From an uncultured Muribaculaceae bacterium (GTDB taxonomy: Bacteria; Bacteroidota; Bacteroidia; Bacteroidales; Muribaculaceae): 64,000 bases of DNA. A program made the position numbers and the translations under genes. The stretch covers positions 1 to 64,000 of the forward strand of contig CAJTJV010000009.1 in the NCBI GenBank assembly GCA_910576775.1, read 5' to 3'. The notes beneath the pieces are model-generated. The model was not told where the DNA came from. It did not search any database and saw nothing but the letters and a program-made list of their open reading frames with translations. How positions within the stretch are numbered: position 1 is the stretch's first letter; each line of letters starts with the position of its first letter. Below, in pieces: positions 22,807-32,242 of the stretch.

Positions 22807-25800
22807 AACGAGTCGCAGTCCGCATTCTGTTGGTTTTTCTTTGGACGGTGATGGCAATTGTGCTGTTGCTGGCAGGAGTCCTTTTCTGCGGTGTGAAAAT
22901 GCTCAGTCCTCAGGTTCTGACGCCGATGATATGCAAGGTTGCGAATGATAATCTGAATGCGGAGGTGTCACTCGCAAGCGCACAACTTGTTTTTGAACCG
23001 GCATTCCCTATTCTAAAACTGAAGCTCGACACACTCTCTGTTATATCAAAAACATTTTCGGCATCCGAAAGGGTGGGACTTCCGGAATATGCTGACACGC
23101 TTTTGGTATTTGAAGAATTTCGCGGCGATGTCGATGTGATGAAATTTTTTACAAAGGGTGAAATCGCTTTGGGGGATGTAGTGATATCTCGGCCGGGGAT
23201 AAACATTGTTCTCGATAAAAACGGTAAGGGCAATTTCGATATATATGAGTCGGACGATTCAGAAGAAAAGGATTCGGCGAACACCCCGCTTCCGGCTGTA
23301 TCCATTCATCGTTTAGCGCTTGTTGAACCTCGCGATATACGTTATTTCAATGCAACAGATTCCACCGAGGCGACTGTGGTGTTGTTATCTGAGGCCGAAA
23401 TACTCAATGGCTCCGGTTATGCCTATAATCTGAAAATCGACGGACGCCTCGGAGGCCCTTATGCCTCCATGCTCAGTATGGAGGATATTGCATTCGGTCT
23501 CGACGGAAAGATTCAATGGAATCCGTCGCGGCCCAAGCTGCTCGCTTTTGAGGAATTTTCGTTATACGGTGCTTTTCTGCGGGCGCATCTTAATACAGAA
23601 CTTGCTTTTGACAGCACGCTTACAGTCGCGACAGCTTGTCTGACCGTCGACCCTGTGCGGGTGGCAGATGTGCTCGGAATTTTACCACAAGAGTATGTGA
23701 AGCGCTATAAGCTTTATAAACCCTCATTTACTACAGACGCTACTTTTGCTTTGGATGCAAAGCTGATCCGTTCCTATAGTCCGGGTATCGATACCATCCC
23801 GTATGCTGATATTGACTTTAGAATTGCCGAGAGTATGTTGCGCTACGGCAATGCTGATATCCGTCGGCTTGCGTTGGATGCAGGAGTGGAACTCCGCGGA
23901 AACAATCCCGACAACATCCGGGTCCTTCTGAGAAAATTTGAAATCGCCGGTCCGGCAACGGCTCTTGCTTTCAGCGGGGAAATGTCTCGACCGATAAGCG
24001 ACCCCGAATTCAAGCTACGGGTGGATGGAGGCATGGATTTTCAGAAATTGCCTCCGGTTCTTTCCGATATGATTCCCGGGACACTAACAGGACAACTGGC
24101 GCTTGCTTTCGATGCTGCCGGCAAGGTATCGATGTTTACAGTAAACCGAATCCATGAACTTATCGTAAACGGAGATGTCGATGGTAAGAATCTCTATTAC
24201 CTTTCACCGGATACGGCGAAAATGGCTACTGTCGACAACTTATGTATAAAATTCAGTACGCAGTCCCGACGCGACAGATTACAGGAAACCCCGGAGATGG
24301 GGGCGTATATTAATATCGATACCGCCTCTGTGCTGGTCGACGGTGTGAAAATGGATATCGCCGGTTTACGGATGGGAGCTGCGATAGAAAACAGTGGAAA
24401 TCTGGGCGATACAACTGTAGTCGTGCCGGTCGGAGCCGGTCTGGCATTGAAACGTTTCAATGTCTTTTCGATTACAGACAGCGCCGGTGTCCGTATGCGC
24501 GGACTTGACGGCAGGATAGAGCTCCTGCGCTATAAAGATGGTAATAGACTTCCGTTGTTGAGTGCTAATTTAGGAGTGGATGTTATGGCGGCCGGTTCGG
24601 CAAGCAGTCGTTTGATGTTGCGCGATGCGAAGATACATGCGACCACACACAAGAATCCGGAGCGTGCCAGATTGCGCTCCGAAGTACGTCATATAGCCGA
24701 CAGTATAGGCCGCCGTCATCCTGAACTCAGCGCCGATTCCGTGCTTCATTTGGCCATTGCCAAGCGCATGAATAGTGCTGGAAAACATCGCAGACCCCGC
24801 TTGCAGACGATGTTTTCCGATGGAGATTTGGAGGTTGTTGACTGGAATATATCTTCCGGTTTGAGGCGATATCTGCTCGACTGGGAGCTTGACGGGTATA
24901 TCAGGACAAGAAATGCACGCATGTTCACACCCTATTTCCCACTGCGTAACCGTATCCGCAATCTTGATATTGCATTCAATACCGATACAGTAAATCTTTC
25001 CGGCGTTACTTATCGAGCAGGAAACTCCGACATGACTGTAAGCGGAGCCATCACAAATATAAAGCGGGGGCTTACGTCGCGACGCCGCAACAGTGCGTTG
25101 AAGATACAATTCGATATATGTTCTGATACCATTGATGTAAATCAGATTGCCGCTGCGGCCTTTGCCGGTTCGGCGTATGCCGAACGCATACGTTCCGGCA
25201 GTTCAGGGCTCGATATGAATGCCGATGAAAAAGAACTCGAAAGGCAGCTCGATGCTCTTACAGAAGACAATGCCGATGCGATGGGCCCGCTGCTTATTCC
25301 CACCAATATCGACGGTCGGCTTAGTCTGAATGCCGACAATGTGCTATACGACAGTATTATCTTTAAAAATCTCACCGGTGATATACTCCTTTATGGCGGA
25401 GCTGTGAATCTCCACGACCTCAAGGCGACGTCCGAAGCCGGCAATATGTCTCTTTCGGCACTATATGCGGCACCAAAAAAGGAAGATATGAAATTTGGGT
25501 TCGGCCTGCAGCTGGATGGATTCAAAATAGAACGTTTCCTAAAGCTTGTGCCCGCGATTGATTCCATTATGCCGCTTATGCGCGATTTCTCGGGCATAAT
25601 AAATGCCGATATAGCTGCTACGGCTGATATCGACAGTGCGATGAACATCGAGCTTCCTACACTTGATGCGGCTGTGCGGCTAAGTGGCGATTCTATAGCT
25701 TTCATCAATCCGGAGACTTACCGTACAATAGGGAAATGGCTGCGGTTCCGCGACCGTGCCGACAACAAGATTAAACGGATGAGTGTTGAACTCGTTGTCA

Positions 25801-26318
25801 AAGACAATATGCTACAGCTTTTCCCTTTCAGCTTCGAAATAGACCGTTACCGCCTTGGAGTGCTCGGACATAACGATATGGCTTTGAATTTCGACTACCA
25901 TATTTCGGTGCTCAAGTCGCCGCTGCCGTTTCGTTTCGGTGTAAATGTGAAAGGGAATCCGGATAAATATAAGGTTCGTTTCGGTGGCGCCAAATATAAG
26001 GACAATATGTCTTATGAGTCTGTTTCTGTTGTCGACTCGGCCAGAGTGAATCTTGTGCAGCAGATAGAGAATCTGTTCCGTCGCGGTGTGCGCAACTCGC
26101 GCTTCGCCAAACTCAATGTGGTGTCACCGTTGCCGGTAGGTGCACTTGAAGGTGAAGAACCCGTACTTTCGGCGGCCGATTCCGTGGCATTGATACGCGA
26201 AGGTATTCTTCCTCAACCTATGTCACAACCTGTTGCTGATGAGACATTACCTGTAGAGAAGAAAGAGAAAAATAAAATATTTTCAGATAAGAAAGATGCA
26301 ATCAGACCTAAAGAGTAA
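22803..26318 (+). CDS. AsmA-like (TamB/YhdP superfamily) envelope protein
   Basis: The 1171-residue product begins with a single N-terminal membrane anchor (IVLLLAGVLFCGV around residues 18-32). A very long periplasmic β-rich region follows, with the AsmA N-terminal signature (LNAEVSLASAQLVFEPAFPILKLKLDTL), and a C-terminal AsmA_2 region lies at ~830-1080. Large AsmA-like proteins form lipid-conducting grooves that move phospholipid between the inner and outer membranes. The final ~60 residues are charged and low-complexity (VEKKEKNKIFSDKKDA). It is translationally coupled to the genes on either side (4-base and 23-base overlaps). Confidence 0.85.
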   Translation: MKRVAVRILLVFLWTVMAIVLLLAGVLFCGVKMLSPQVLTPMICKVANDNLNAEVSLASAQLVFEPAFPILKLKLDTLSVISKTFSASERVGLPEYADTLLVFEEFRGDVDVMKFFTKGEIALGDVVISRPGINIVLDKNGKGNFDIYESDDSEEKDSANTPLPAVSIHRLALVEPRDIRYFNATDSTEATVVLLSEAEILNGSGYAYNLKIDGRLGGPYASMLSMEDIAFGLDGKIQWNPSRPKLLAFEEFSLYGAFLRAHLNTELAFDSTLTVATACLTVDPVRVADVLGILPQEYVKRYKLYKPSFTTDATFALDAKLIRSYSPGIDTIPYADIDFRIAESMLRYGNADIRRLALDAGVELRGNNPDNIRVLLRKFEIAGPATALAFSGEMSRPISDPEFKLRVDGGMDFQKLPPVLSDMIPGTLTGQLALAFDAAGKVSMFTVNRIHELIVNGDVDGKNLYYLSPDTAKMATVDNLCIKFSTQSRRDRLQETPEMGAYINIDTASVLVDGVKMDIAGLRMGAAIENSGNLGDTTVVVPVGAGLALKRFNVFSITDSAGVRMRGLDGRIELLRYKDGNRLPLLSANLGVDVMAAGSASSRLMLRDAKIHATTHKNPERARLRSEVRHIADSIGRRHPELSADSVLHLAIAKRMNSAGKHRRPRLQTMFSDGDLEVVDWNISSGLRRYLLDWELDGYIRTRNARMFTPYFPLRNRIRNLDIAFNTDTVNLSGVTYRAGNSDMTVSGAITNIKRGLTSRRRNSALKIQFDICSDTIDVNQIAAAAFAGSAYAERIRSGSSGLDMNADEKELERQLDALTEDNADAMGPLLIPTNIDGRLSLNADNVLYDSIIFKNLTGDILLYGGAVNLHDLKATSEAGNMSLSALYAAPKKEDMKFGFGLQLDGFKIERFLKLVPAIDSIMPLMRDFSGIINADIAATADIDSAMNIELPTLDAAVRLSGDSIAFINPETYRTIGKWLRFRDRADNKIKRMSVELVVKDNMLQLFPFSFEIDRYRLGVLGHNDMALNFDYHISVLKSPLPFRFGVNVKGNPDKYKVRFGGAKYKDNMSYESVSVVDSARVNLVQQIENLFRRGVRNSRFAKLNVVSPLPVGALEGEEPVLSAADSVALIREGILPQPMSQPVADETLPVEKKEKNKIFSDKKDAIRPKE

Positions 26319-27033
26319 ACTTGAAAGCGCTCTTGAAGCGTACGCTGTCCGTAGCGGCCATGCTCTTCAGGAGGTTGGCGCTGTTCTTTTCGACATGGAC
26401 GGTGTGCTCTACGATTCCATGCCGGGACATTGCAGGGCATGGAAACAGATGTGCGACGAGAATGATATCATCTCGGAATCCGATGAGTTTTATGTCTATG
26501 AAGGGCGTACGGGTGCGTCGACAATAGATATCCTTTTCCGGCGTCAGTTCGGTCACGGGGCTATCGATGATGATGTGAAGCGCCTGTATGCACGAAAATC
26601 CGAGCTTTTCAGGGCAGAAGGACCGGCACCGTTGATGTCAGGAGCCAGGAAAGCTGTCGAAACTGTCCGTGCAGCAGGAGCGATACCTGTGCTTGTGACA
26701 GGCAGCGGACAGACATCGATTCTCGAACGGCTGAATATTGATTATGATGACGCATTTCCGATCGAGCATAGAGTTACTGCCCATGATGTAAAGTACGGCA
26801 AGCCGGATCCGGAGCCATATCTTATGGGACTCGTCAAGGCCGGTGTCGGCAAATGTAAGGCCGTTGCCGTTGATAATGCTCCCCTTGGAGTAGAGTCTGC
26901 TTCACGTGCAGGAGTATTCACAATCGGAGTCCGTACAGGTCCTATCCCCGAAGGAATGCTGAGGGAGGCCGGTGCCGACATAGAGATTTTTTCGATGTCG
27001 GAGTGTGCTGTTTTGCTCAAAGAATTGTTATAA
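26296..27033 (+). CDS. HAD-superfamily hydrolase, β-phosphoglucomutase-like
   Basis: The 245-residue product has all HAD motifs: I, FDMDGVLYDS; II, VLVTGSGQ; III, the Lys in VKYGKPDPEPY; IV, VAVDNAPLGVESA. The four-helix cap between motif I and II (HCRAWKQMCDEND...) is of the β-phosphoglucomutase/phosphonatase subclass. The substrate is not predictable. Its ATG lies 23 bases inside the end of the AsmA-like gene, and a terminator follows at 27040. Confidence 0.85.
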   Translation: MQSDLKSKLESALEAYAVRSGHALQEVGAVLFDMDGVLYDSMPGHCRAWKQMCDENDIISESDEFYVYEGRTGASTIDILFRRQFGHGAIDDDVKRLYARKSELFRAEGPAPLMSGARKAVETVRAAGAIPVLVTGSGQTSILERLNIDYDDAFPIEHRVTAHDVKYGKPDPEPYLMGLVKAGVGKCKAVAVDNAPLGVESASRAGVFTIGVRTGPIPEGMLREAGADIEIFSMSECAVLLKELL

Positions 27034-27039
27034 TAGGTA

Positions 27040-27077
27040 TAATGGGCGCAGGTTTGCTTTTATACGCCCTATTTTTT
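27040..27077 (+). terminator. Terminator after the AsmA-HAD operon
   Basis: AATGGGCG (27041-27048) pairs with CGCCCTATT (27065-27073, one bulge), followed by a run of T. It separates the HAD gene from aroB. Confidence 0.6.
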
Positions 27078-27090
27078 AAGTCAGAATTCT

Positions 27091-28164
27091 ATGAAACAGA
27101 AGCTTATCTTCACCAATCTTGTCGGCGAGGCTATTGATACCCTTGTCGGCGAACTTGGAAATCCGCAGGTTGTTGTCGTTGCAGACACCAATACTGCTCA
27201 ATTCGTTCTTCCTATCCTTCGCAATGATTCTAAAGCTGTTGCCGATGCAAGGTTTATCAGTATCAAATCCGGCGATGCAAATAAGAATCTTGACGAACTA
27301 CAGACCGTATGGCGCGAGCTGTCGGCTATGGAGGCCACCCGTTCCACTATTGTGATAAACCTCGGAGGCGGTGTCGTAAGTGATCTCGGCGGTTTTGCAG
27401 CCGCGACATTCAAGCGCGGCATGCGTTGTATAAATGTCCCGACAACGCTTCTTGCAGCTGTTGATGCTGCCGTCGGTGGAAAGACAGGTATCAATTTCAA
27501 CGGTCTGAAAAATCAGCTCGGATCATTCTATGAACCTGATGCCGCAATTATTTCCACTATATTTTTCAATACTCTCCCCGAACAGCAGATTCTTTCCGGA
27601 TATGCCGAGATGCTCAAGCATGGGCTGCTCGAGAATCCGGATACGCTTGCTAAACTTCTTAAATACAGTCCGGTATATCCGGTTTTCGATTCGGCGGCGC
27701 TTATGCCTCTGCTTGAGGCCAATGTGCTTGTAAAGGCCAATATAGTCGATAAGGATCTGACAGAATCGGGACTGCGAAAAGCTCTGAATCTCGGACACAC
27801 GATAGGCCATGCTTTCGAAGCATATTCCTATGAACAGAAATCGCCGATTGCACACGGTTATGCTGTAGCATGGGGTCTTGTAACCGAACTTGTGCTCTCT
27901 GACATTCTGCTTGGGTTCCCGTCAGAAACGCTACACCAGTTTGCCGATTATGTTAATAAGAATTATGGTGCATATCCTATAACTTGTGACGACTATCCCG
28001 CTCTTATCGCGGCGATGCGTCAGGACAAAAAGAATACGAATCCTTCCGACATCAACTTTACCCTGCTTGAGGCCGTAGGAAAGCCCAGAATCGATGTTGT
28101 GGTTTCTGACGATAAAATAAAGGCCGCGCTTGATATTTACCGCGACCTGATGCATCTTGCGTAA
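27091..28164 (+). CDS. aroB: 3-dehydroquinate synthase
   Basis: The 357-residue product catalyses the second step of the shikimate pathway, converting DAHP to 3-dehydroquinate using NAD+ and Zn2+. Visible signatures are the NAD-binding INLGGGVVSDLGGFAAATF, VPTTLLAAVDAAVGGKTGIN, the substrate/metal SGYAEMLKHGLL, and the Zn-ligand LNLGHTIGHAFEA. The length is normal. It converges on the EFR1 gene with only 3 bases between stops. Confidence 0.96.
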   Translation: MKQKLIFTNLVGEAIDTLVGELGNPQVVVVADTNTAQFVLPILRNDSKAVADARFISIKSGDANKNLDELQTVWRELSAMEATRSTIVINLGGGVVSDLGGFAAATFKRGMRCINVPTTLLAAVDAAVGGKTGINFNGLKNQLGSFYEPDAAIISTIFFNTLPEQQILSGYAEMLKHGLLENPDTLAKLLKYSPVYPVFDSAALMPLLEANVLVKANIVDKDLTESGLRKALNLGHTIGHAFEAYSYEQKSPIAHGYAVAWGLVTELVLSDILLGFPSETLHQFADYVNKNYGAYPITCDDYPALIAAMRQDKKNTNPSDINFTLLEAVGKPRIDVVVSDDKIKAALDIYRDLMHLA

Positions 28165-28167
28165 ACT

Positions 28168-28941
28168 TTATTTCAGGGGACATATGTACTGACCTTTACC
28201 TTCCGTCGCTTTGCCGTACGCTACGGCATGGCGCGGACAGATGTGGTAGCAGCGCAGACAAAGAGCGCACTTTTCACCCCATTGTGGACGACCGTCAGTC
28301 ATTTTTATGTTGCCCATGGGGCATGAGCGGGCGCAAAGACCGCATTCAACGCAGCCCTCTGTAGCATGGAATGGTTTGGGCGACATCGCGAAGCGCTTGA
28401 ACCAAGGATATATTACAGCCGATTTTACAAACGGGAAGGCTCCGCGGATAAGTTCGGAGGGCTTCCCTTCTTTTATAGCTTCTGCAATGTGTTTCAGACG
28501 GTATTTGCATTCGGATAGTTTGCGGAATTCGACGTCGGAGGAATCCACGTCGAATCCTTTCATCAGAGTGTATGTGTTAGGCATTTCTATGGCGAAAGCC
28601 TCTCTGCCTGCAATGCCGCGGTGTTTGAGTATACTCCGCCATTGTCGGTCGGCATATGCCATATCGTCGCCGCAGCTTGTCAGCATATAATGTGCTGCCG
28701 AGCTTACTGCCATTGAGAAAGTAGCCGCTTCCATGAATGAAGCCACTACAGGCGGTATGCCCCATGAATACGTTGGGAATGCCCATATAAGGCGCGACTC
28801 TCCTTCGGGTAAATCTATTCTTGCCGCAGCCGGATTACGTAATTCTTCTACAGAGAGCTCATGGACATTCTCGTCAAGGAGGCCGGCGAGTCTTTTTGCG
28901 CAATAGCGGGTGTTGCCGGTGCCGCTGAAATAGATTATCAT
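28168..28941 (-). CDS. EFR1-type flavodoxin-ferredoxin fusion
   Basis: The 257-residue product has an N-terminal flavodoxin-like domain with an FMN phosphate loop (FSGTGNTRYCAKRL) and a C-terminal pair of 4Fe-4S clusters (CVECGLCARSCPMGN and CALCLRCYHICPRHA). It is an electron-transfer protein of the EFR1 family, found mainly in strict anaerobes; its partner enzyme is unknown. It overlaps the Smr-domain gene by 4 bases and is the last gene of the gltX operon. Confidence 0.9.
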   Translation of the reverse strand: MIIYFSGTGNTRYCAKRLAGLLDENVHELSVEELRNPAAARIDLPEGESRLIWAFPTYSWGIPPVVASFMEAATFSMAVSSAAHYMLTSCGDDMAYADRQWRSILKHRGIAGREAFAIEMPNTYTLMKGFDVDSSDVEFRKLSECKYRLKHIAEAIKEGKPSELIRGAFPFVKSAVIYPWFKRFAMSPKPFHATEGCVECGLCARSCPMGNIKMTDGRPQWGEKCALCLRCYHICPRHAVAYGKATEGKGQYICPLK

Positions 28942-30035
28942 TGGCGTTTTTTATGTGCTTTGGGCTTCATCCCTTCAATGCTGCGGATTGTAACCTGGGT
29001 AGCGCCGAAGCCGTACTCTCGAAAAGAAGCATCCTGTACGTCATGTCCTTTGAAGCGGTGGGTAAGTTCTTTCATCAGAGCCTGACGAAGCACTCCTTCG
29101 CCTTTACCGTGGATGAAGACGATGCGCGTACCCGGTTTTCTGAGGTTTGCTGTCATCACTTCTGAAAAGCGGTCTATCTGATAGTTGAGTATGTCGGCAG
29201 GCTCAAGGCCCTCAGTGCTTTCAAAAAGTGCGGAGGCATGAAGATCCACTTCGATAATGCCGTTGTCAGCATGTGAAGGCTTTGACAGCGGTTTGGGGGC
29301 GCTGTGTTTCAAATCTTTGCTTTTTCCGAGTATGCCTTCGGTAATTTTTTCTGCATTGAAGGCTATTGTCGGCGCCGTACGGTCGTTGCATACTATGTCG
29401 AATGCTATGACGGGATTATCGAAATAAGGGTTATCCTTGAAGCAATGATATTTGGCAAACTTTGTAGTGTCAACCTTGAACTCCACGCATACCGGTGGCT
29501 TGGCGATAAAGCCTTTATCTCTTTTGAATGCTATGTATTGTACTGACAGTCGGTCGAATTCGACAAGATCGGCAGGTCTCATTTCGAACAGGAATTCCTG
29601 GATGTTTGGTTCGATAAGACCGTCGTAGTGCAAATGCCATTCAGGTTTGTCAGTAGCTCGCGATGCTACGGATACGTAGATATAATAATTCGAGTCATTG
29701 ACAAGGTATGCCTCATAGGAAGAACGGCTCAGTGTTTTCAAGTCGGTAGCCTCGAACCCAAGGACTATGTTGATATTCTCACCGGTTTTTGTCTCCACGA
29801 TTGGCAGGCGGGTCGATATAGGGGTTGTGTCTTTTACAGACATCTGCGTTGCCTTTTGTTGCGATTTTAAGGGTGTGGCAGATGACGTAGCGCCTACAAC
29901 CACGCATTCACGTACGAGTACGGGGGTATCGAAGCCATCCTCGTCAACGTATGCTATGTCGCCGTCGATTCTTACTACGCGTCCGCCTCCGACAGCATTG
30001 AGGTAACGGACGGTATCACCTATTTTTAAAGCCAT
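28938..30035 (-). CDS. DUF2027 protein with C-terminal Smr domain
   Basis: The 365-residue product starts with an SH3-like KOW/DUF2027 domain (KIGDTVRYLNAVGGGRVVRI), has a β-rich middle, and ends in an Smr domain (~270-350). The Smr domain has the DLH motif (IEVDLHASAL) and the GKGEGVLRQAL loop (TRIVFIHGKGEGVLR). Smr domains, as in the tail of MutS2, are DNA/RNA-binding nucleases or nickases; the DLH and HGKG residues needed for that are present. This architecture is typical of Bacteroidetes and is not experimentally characterised to my knowledge. Confidence 0.85.
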   Translation of the reverse strand: MALKIGDTVRYLNAVGGGRVVRIDGDIAYVDEDGFDTPVLVRECVVVGATSSATPLKSQQKATQMSVKDTTPISTRLPIVETKTGENINIVLGFEATDLKTLSRSSYEAYLVNDSNYYIYVSVASRATDKPEWHLHYDGLIEPNIQEFLFEMRPADLVEFDRLSVQYIAFKRDKGFIAKPPVCVEFKVDTTKFAKYHCFKDNPYFDNPVIAFDIVCNDRTAPTIAFNAEKITEGILGKSKDLKHSAPKPLSKPSHADNGIIEVDLHASALFESTEGLEPADILNYQIDRFSEVMTANLRKPGTRIVFIHGKGEGVLRQALMKELTHRFKGHDVQDASFREYGFGATQVTIRSIEGMKPKAHKKRQ

Positions 30036-30047
30036 TATTATGTTTTT

Positions 30048-30944
30048 TTAGATTGAGAGTCCTGTTCTTTCATGAAGACCGTAGAGAAGGTCCATGATGT
30101 GTATGGCATTACCGGTACAGCCCTTGGTGAGTGCGTCCATAGTCGCATGTAGGACAAGAGTGTCATCCTCTTTATTCAACTGCAGCAGACATTTGTTACT
30201 GCCACGTAGATCTTCGTCAAGGCCGCCGAAGCCCGGTACGACATATACGAAATTATGGTCGTCGTAAGCATCGCGGTAGAGTCGTTCGATTTCTTCGATG
30301 GCTATAGGGGTTTTCATGCGAATTTCAGCATCAAGCCGTTTGTAATTCGCTTCCGGACTGTTTTTGAAACTGATTTCTTTGGCAAAGGAGGGCTGTACGG
30401 CTGCCAGAAAACGTGATGCTTCCGCGACAGCGTCACATAGTTCGTTTTTGCTTGCCACATCTATCGTCAACGCCTCGTTGAGAAGAGCGTTTTTTGCGAG
30501 AGGAAAGAGGGCAAGCTCGATAATCATTGACTCGGGGGTCGGGGATACAGCAGCGCGGGCACCGCGTACAAGTGCTTTGCGGTTGGCTTCCGGCAGTCCG
30601 TAAATAATATTGTCGGGAAGGTTCTTGCGCAGGTTTGTAGCTTTGCCAAGCACGATAAGTTTGAAATCGGAATCATTACGGAACTTATCGAGAATCTCCG
30701 GAGTAATATTTTCCTCATCAATAACGAAAAGTACATCCAGATTGTCGAGATTCAGCACGCGCTCAAGAGTTAGTTCGGTCTCTCCTGCATAAACAGGATG
30801 AAGCTCGGCAATTGGTACAGTATTGCCGGCCGGTGATGCCACGGCGCGCAGATCCACGTCCGGATGGCGGAGAAGTAAGCGCAGAAGCTGTTTTCTTACG
30901 GGATCCTCGAGTGTCGCAGGCCCATAAATTCCTACTTTTATCAT
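30048..30944 (-). CDS. ArgC-like protein lacking the catalytic cysteine and histidine (probably inactive reductase)
   Basis: The 298-residue product follows the N-acetyl-γ-glutamyl-phosphate reductase fold from end to end: a Rossmann start (VGIYGPATL), DLRAVAS, YGLPEANRKAL, then a C-terminal VVPG...RGSNKCLLQL and ALTKGCTGNAIHIM...LHERTGL, parallel to the ArgC NLVKGAAGQAVQ...GL ending. The NPGCYPT active-site loop reads VSPTPES, with no cysteine, and the PHLVP histidine segment is not recognisable. It is therefore unlikely to be a working ArgC. It overlaps waaA by 4 bases within the gltX operon. A non-catalytic or altered function is inferred. Confidence 0.7.
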   Translation of the reverse strand: MIKVGIYGPATLEDPVRKQLLRLLLRHPDVDLRAVASPAGNTVPIAELHPVYAGETELTLERVLNLDNLDVLFVIDEENITPEILDKFRNDSDFKLIVLGKATNLRKNLPDNIIYGLPEANRKALVRGARAAVSPTPESMIIELALFPLAKNALLNEALTIDVASKNELCDAVAEASRFLAAVQPSFAKEISFKNSPEANYKRLDAEIRMKTPIAIEEIERLYRDAYDDHNFVYVVPGFGGLDEDLRGSNKCLLQLNKEDDTLVLHATMDALTKGCTGNAIHIMDLLYGLHERTGLSI

Positions 30945-32242
30945 GGTTTGGCTTTATTGGTGTCAATCTTGAAAATATCCCTCATGATGATAGAGGTTGC
31001 ACCTATTTTTGAGGCGATATAATCTTTGGCGGCTTTACCGCTGTTTCTTGTAAATGTCATATCGTCAGTCATTCGCCGGAATACGTTTTCGGTACTTTTT
31101 GACCCGTCGATGCAGAATCCACCTCCGCACTCCTGTAATTCGCGGGCTTCGATGAATTTTTTGTTGTTTGGCCCGAAAATGACGGGAATGCCGAAAACCG
31201 CGGCCTCGTTTATGTTGTGTATACCGGCTCCGAAGCCACCGCCTATATATGCGGCATCGCCGTAACGGTATAGGCGGCTCAGGAGTCCGAAACAGTCGAT
31301 AATAAGGTAGCGCAGTTTGGAAGCGACTTTATGTGCTTCGGCAGGCGATTTGTCGAACAGGCGTTTGAAATCGCTCAGCAGCATTGTGCAATTGCTGCCA
31401 AGACGCCGGCGCAACTCTGCCAGCCGGTGGGCGTCGAACTCGTGTGGCGCGATTATGGCACGCATGCCAGTGTTTGCTTTCAGTATTGGGATATATATAT
31501 CCTCGTCTTTGGGCCAGCTGCTGCCGGCTATCAGGGTGAAAGTTCCCGGCGCTCCGTCTTTGAATGTCTCTATTTCGGGTATGAGGCGCCCGTTGTCGCG
31601 AATGGTACTCACACGGTCGAAGCGGGTGTCTCCGGCAACAGTGACATTTGTTATTCCGATGCCTTCAAGCAAACGGCGCGAGGCGTCTTCCTGAACGAAA
31701 ATATGACTGAAGCATCCGAGTATATTGCGGAACATACCCCCCCAGGGGCGGAAAAAAATCTGTCCCGGCCGGAATATCGATGATATAAGGTAAATTGGAA
31801 TGCTCCGGCGTTGCAGGCCTGTGAGGTAGTTCCCCCAGAATTCGTATTTTACGAAGATTGCGAGTTTCGGTTCGGCAATGTCGAGGAAGCGTTCTACATT
31901 TGACGGTTTGTCAAAAGGCAGATATACTACGGCTATACGCGGGTCGTAGTCGCAACGTACTTCATATCCTGAAGGAGAGAAGAATGTGAGAAGGATCTTA
32001 GTTTCAGGATGCTCGGTGAGCAAAGCGTCTATGACAGGGCGTCCTTGCTCGAACTCTCCGAGCGATGCGGCGTGAATCCATACGTCAAAACCTTCCGGTG
32101 CAAGTGTGCGTCGGAAGGCTTGCAGACGATCCATCGTTTCGGCCTGTCCCTTGAGCATGTGGCGCACTTTGGTCGACCGTATGGCCGTAATATGTGCCGC
32201 ACTTTTGTAGAGGGCTATGCCGGCGTTATAGAGTGGATTCAT
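30941..32242 (-). CDS. waaA: 3-deoxy-D-manno-octulosonic acid (Kdo) transferase
   Basis: The 433-residue product is WaaA/KdtA, the GT30 inner-membrane-associated enzyme that adds Kdo to lipid IV-A in LPS biosynthesis. Signatures are DVWIHAASLGEFEQGRPVI at ~55-73, with the conserved Glu acting as base, the FVKYEFWGNYL motif, and the C-terminal nucleotide-sugar site around GDAAYIGGGFGAGIHNINEA and GIPVIFGPNN. The length is typical. It overlaps gltX by 4 bases upstream and the ArgC-like gene by 4 bases downstream. Confidence 0.94.
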   Translation of the reverse strand: MNPLYNAGIALYKSAAHITAIRSTKVRHMLKGQAETMDRLQAFRRTLAPEGFDVWIHAASLGEFEQGRPVIDALLTEHPETKILLTFFSPSGYEVRCDYDPRIAVVYLPFDKPSNVERFLDIAEPKLAIFVKYEFWGNYLTGLQRRSIPIYLISSIFRPGQIFFRPWGGMFRNILGCFSHIFVQEDASRRLLEGIGITNVTVAGDTRFDRVSTIRDNGRLIPEIETFKDGAPGTFTLIAGSSWPKDEDIYIPILKANTGMRAIIAPHEFDAHRLAELRRRLGSNCTMLLSDFKRLFDKSPAEAHKVASKLRYLIIDCFGLLSRLYRYGDAAYIGGGFGAGIHNINEAAVFGIPVIFGPNNKKFIEARELQECGGGFCIDGSKSTENVFRRMTDDMTFTRNSGKAAKDYIASKIGATSIIMRDIFKIDTNKAKP

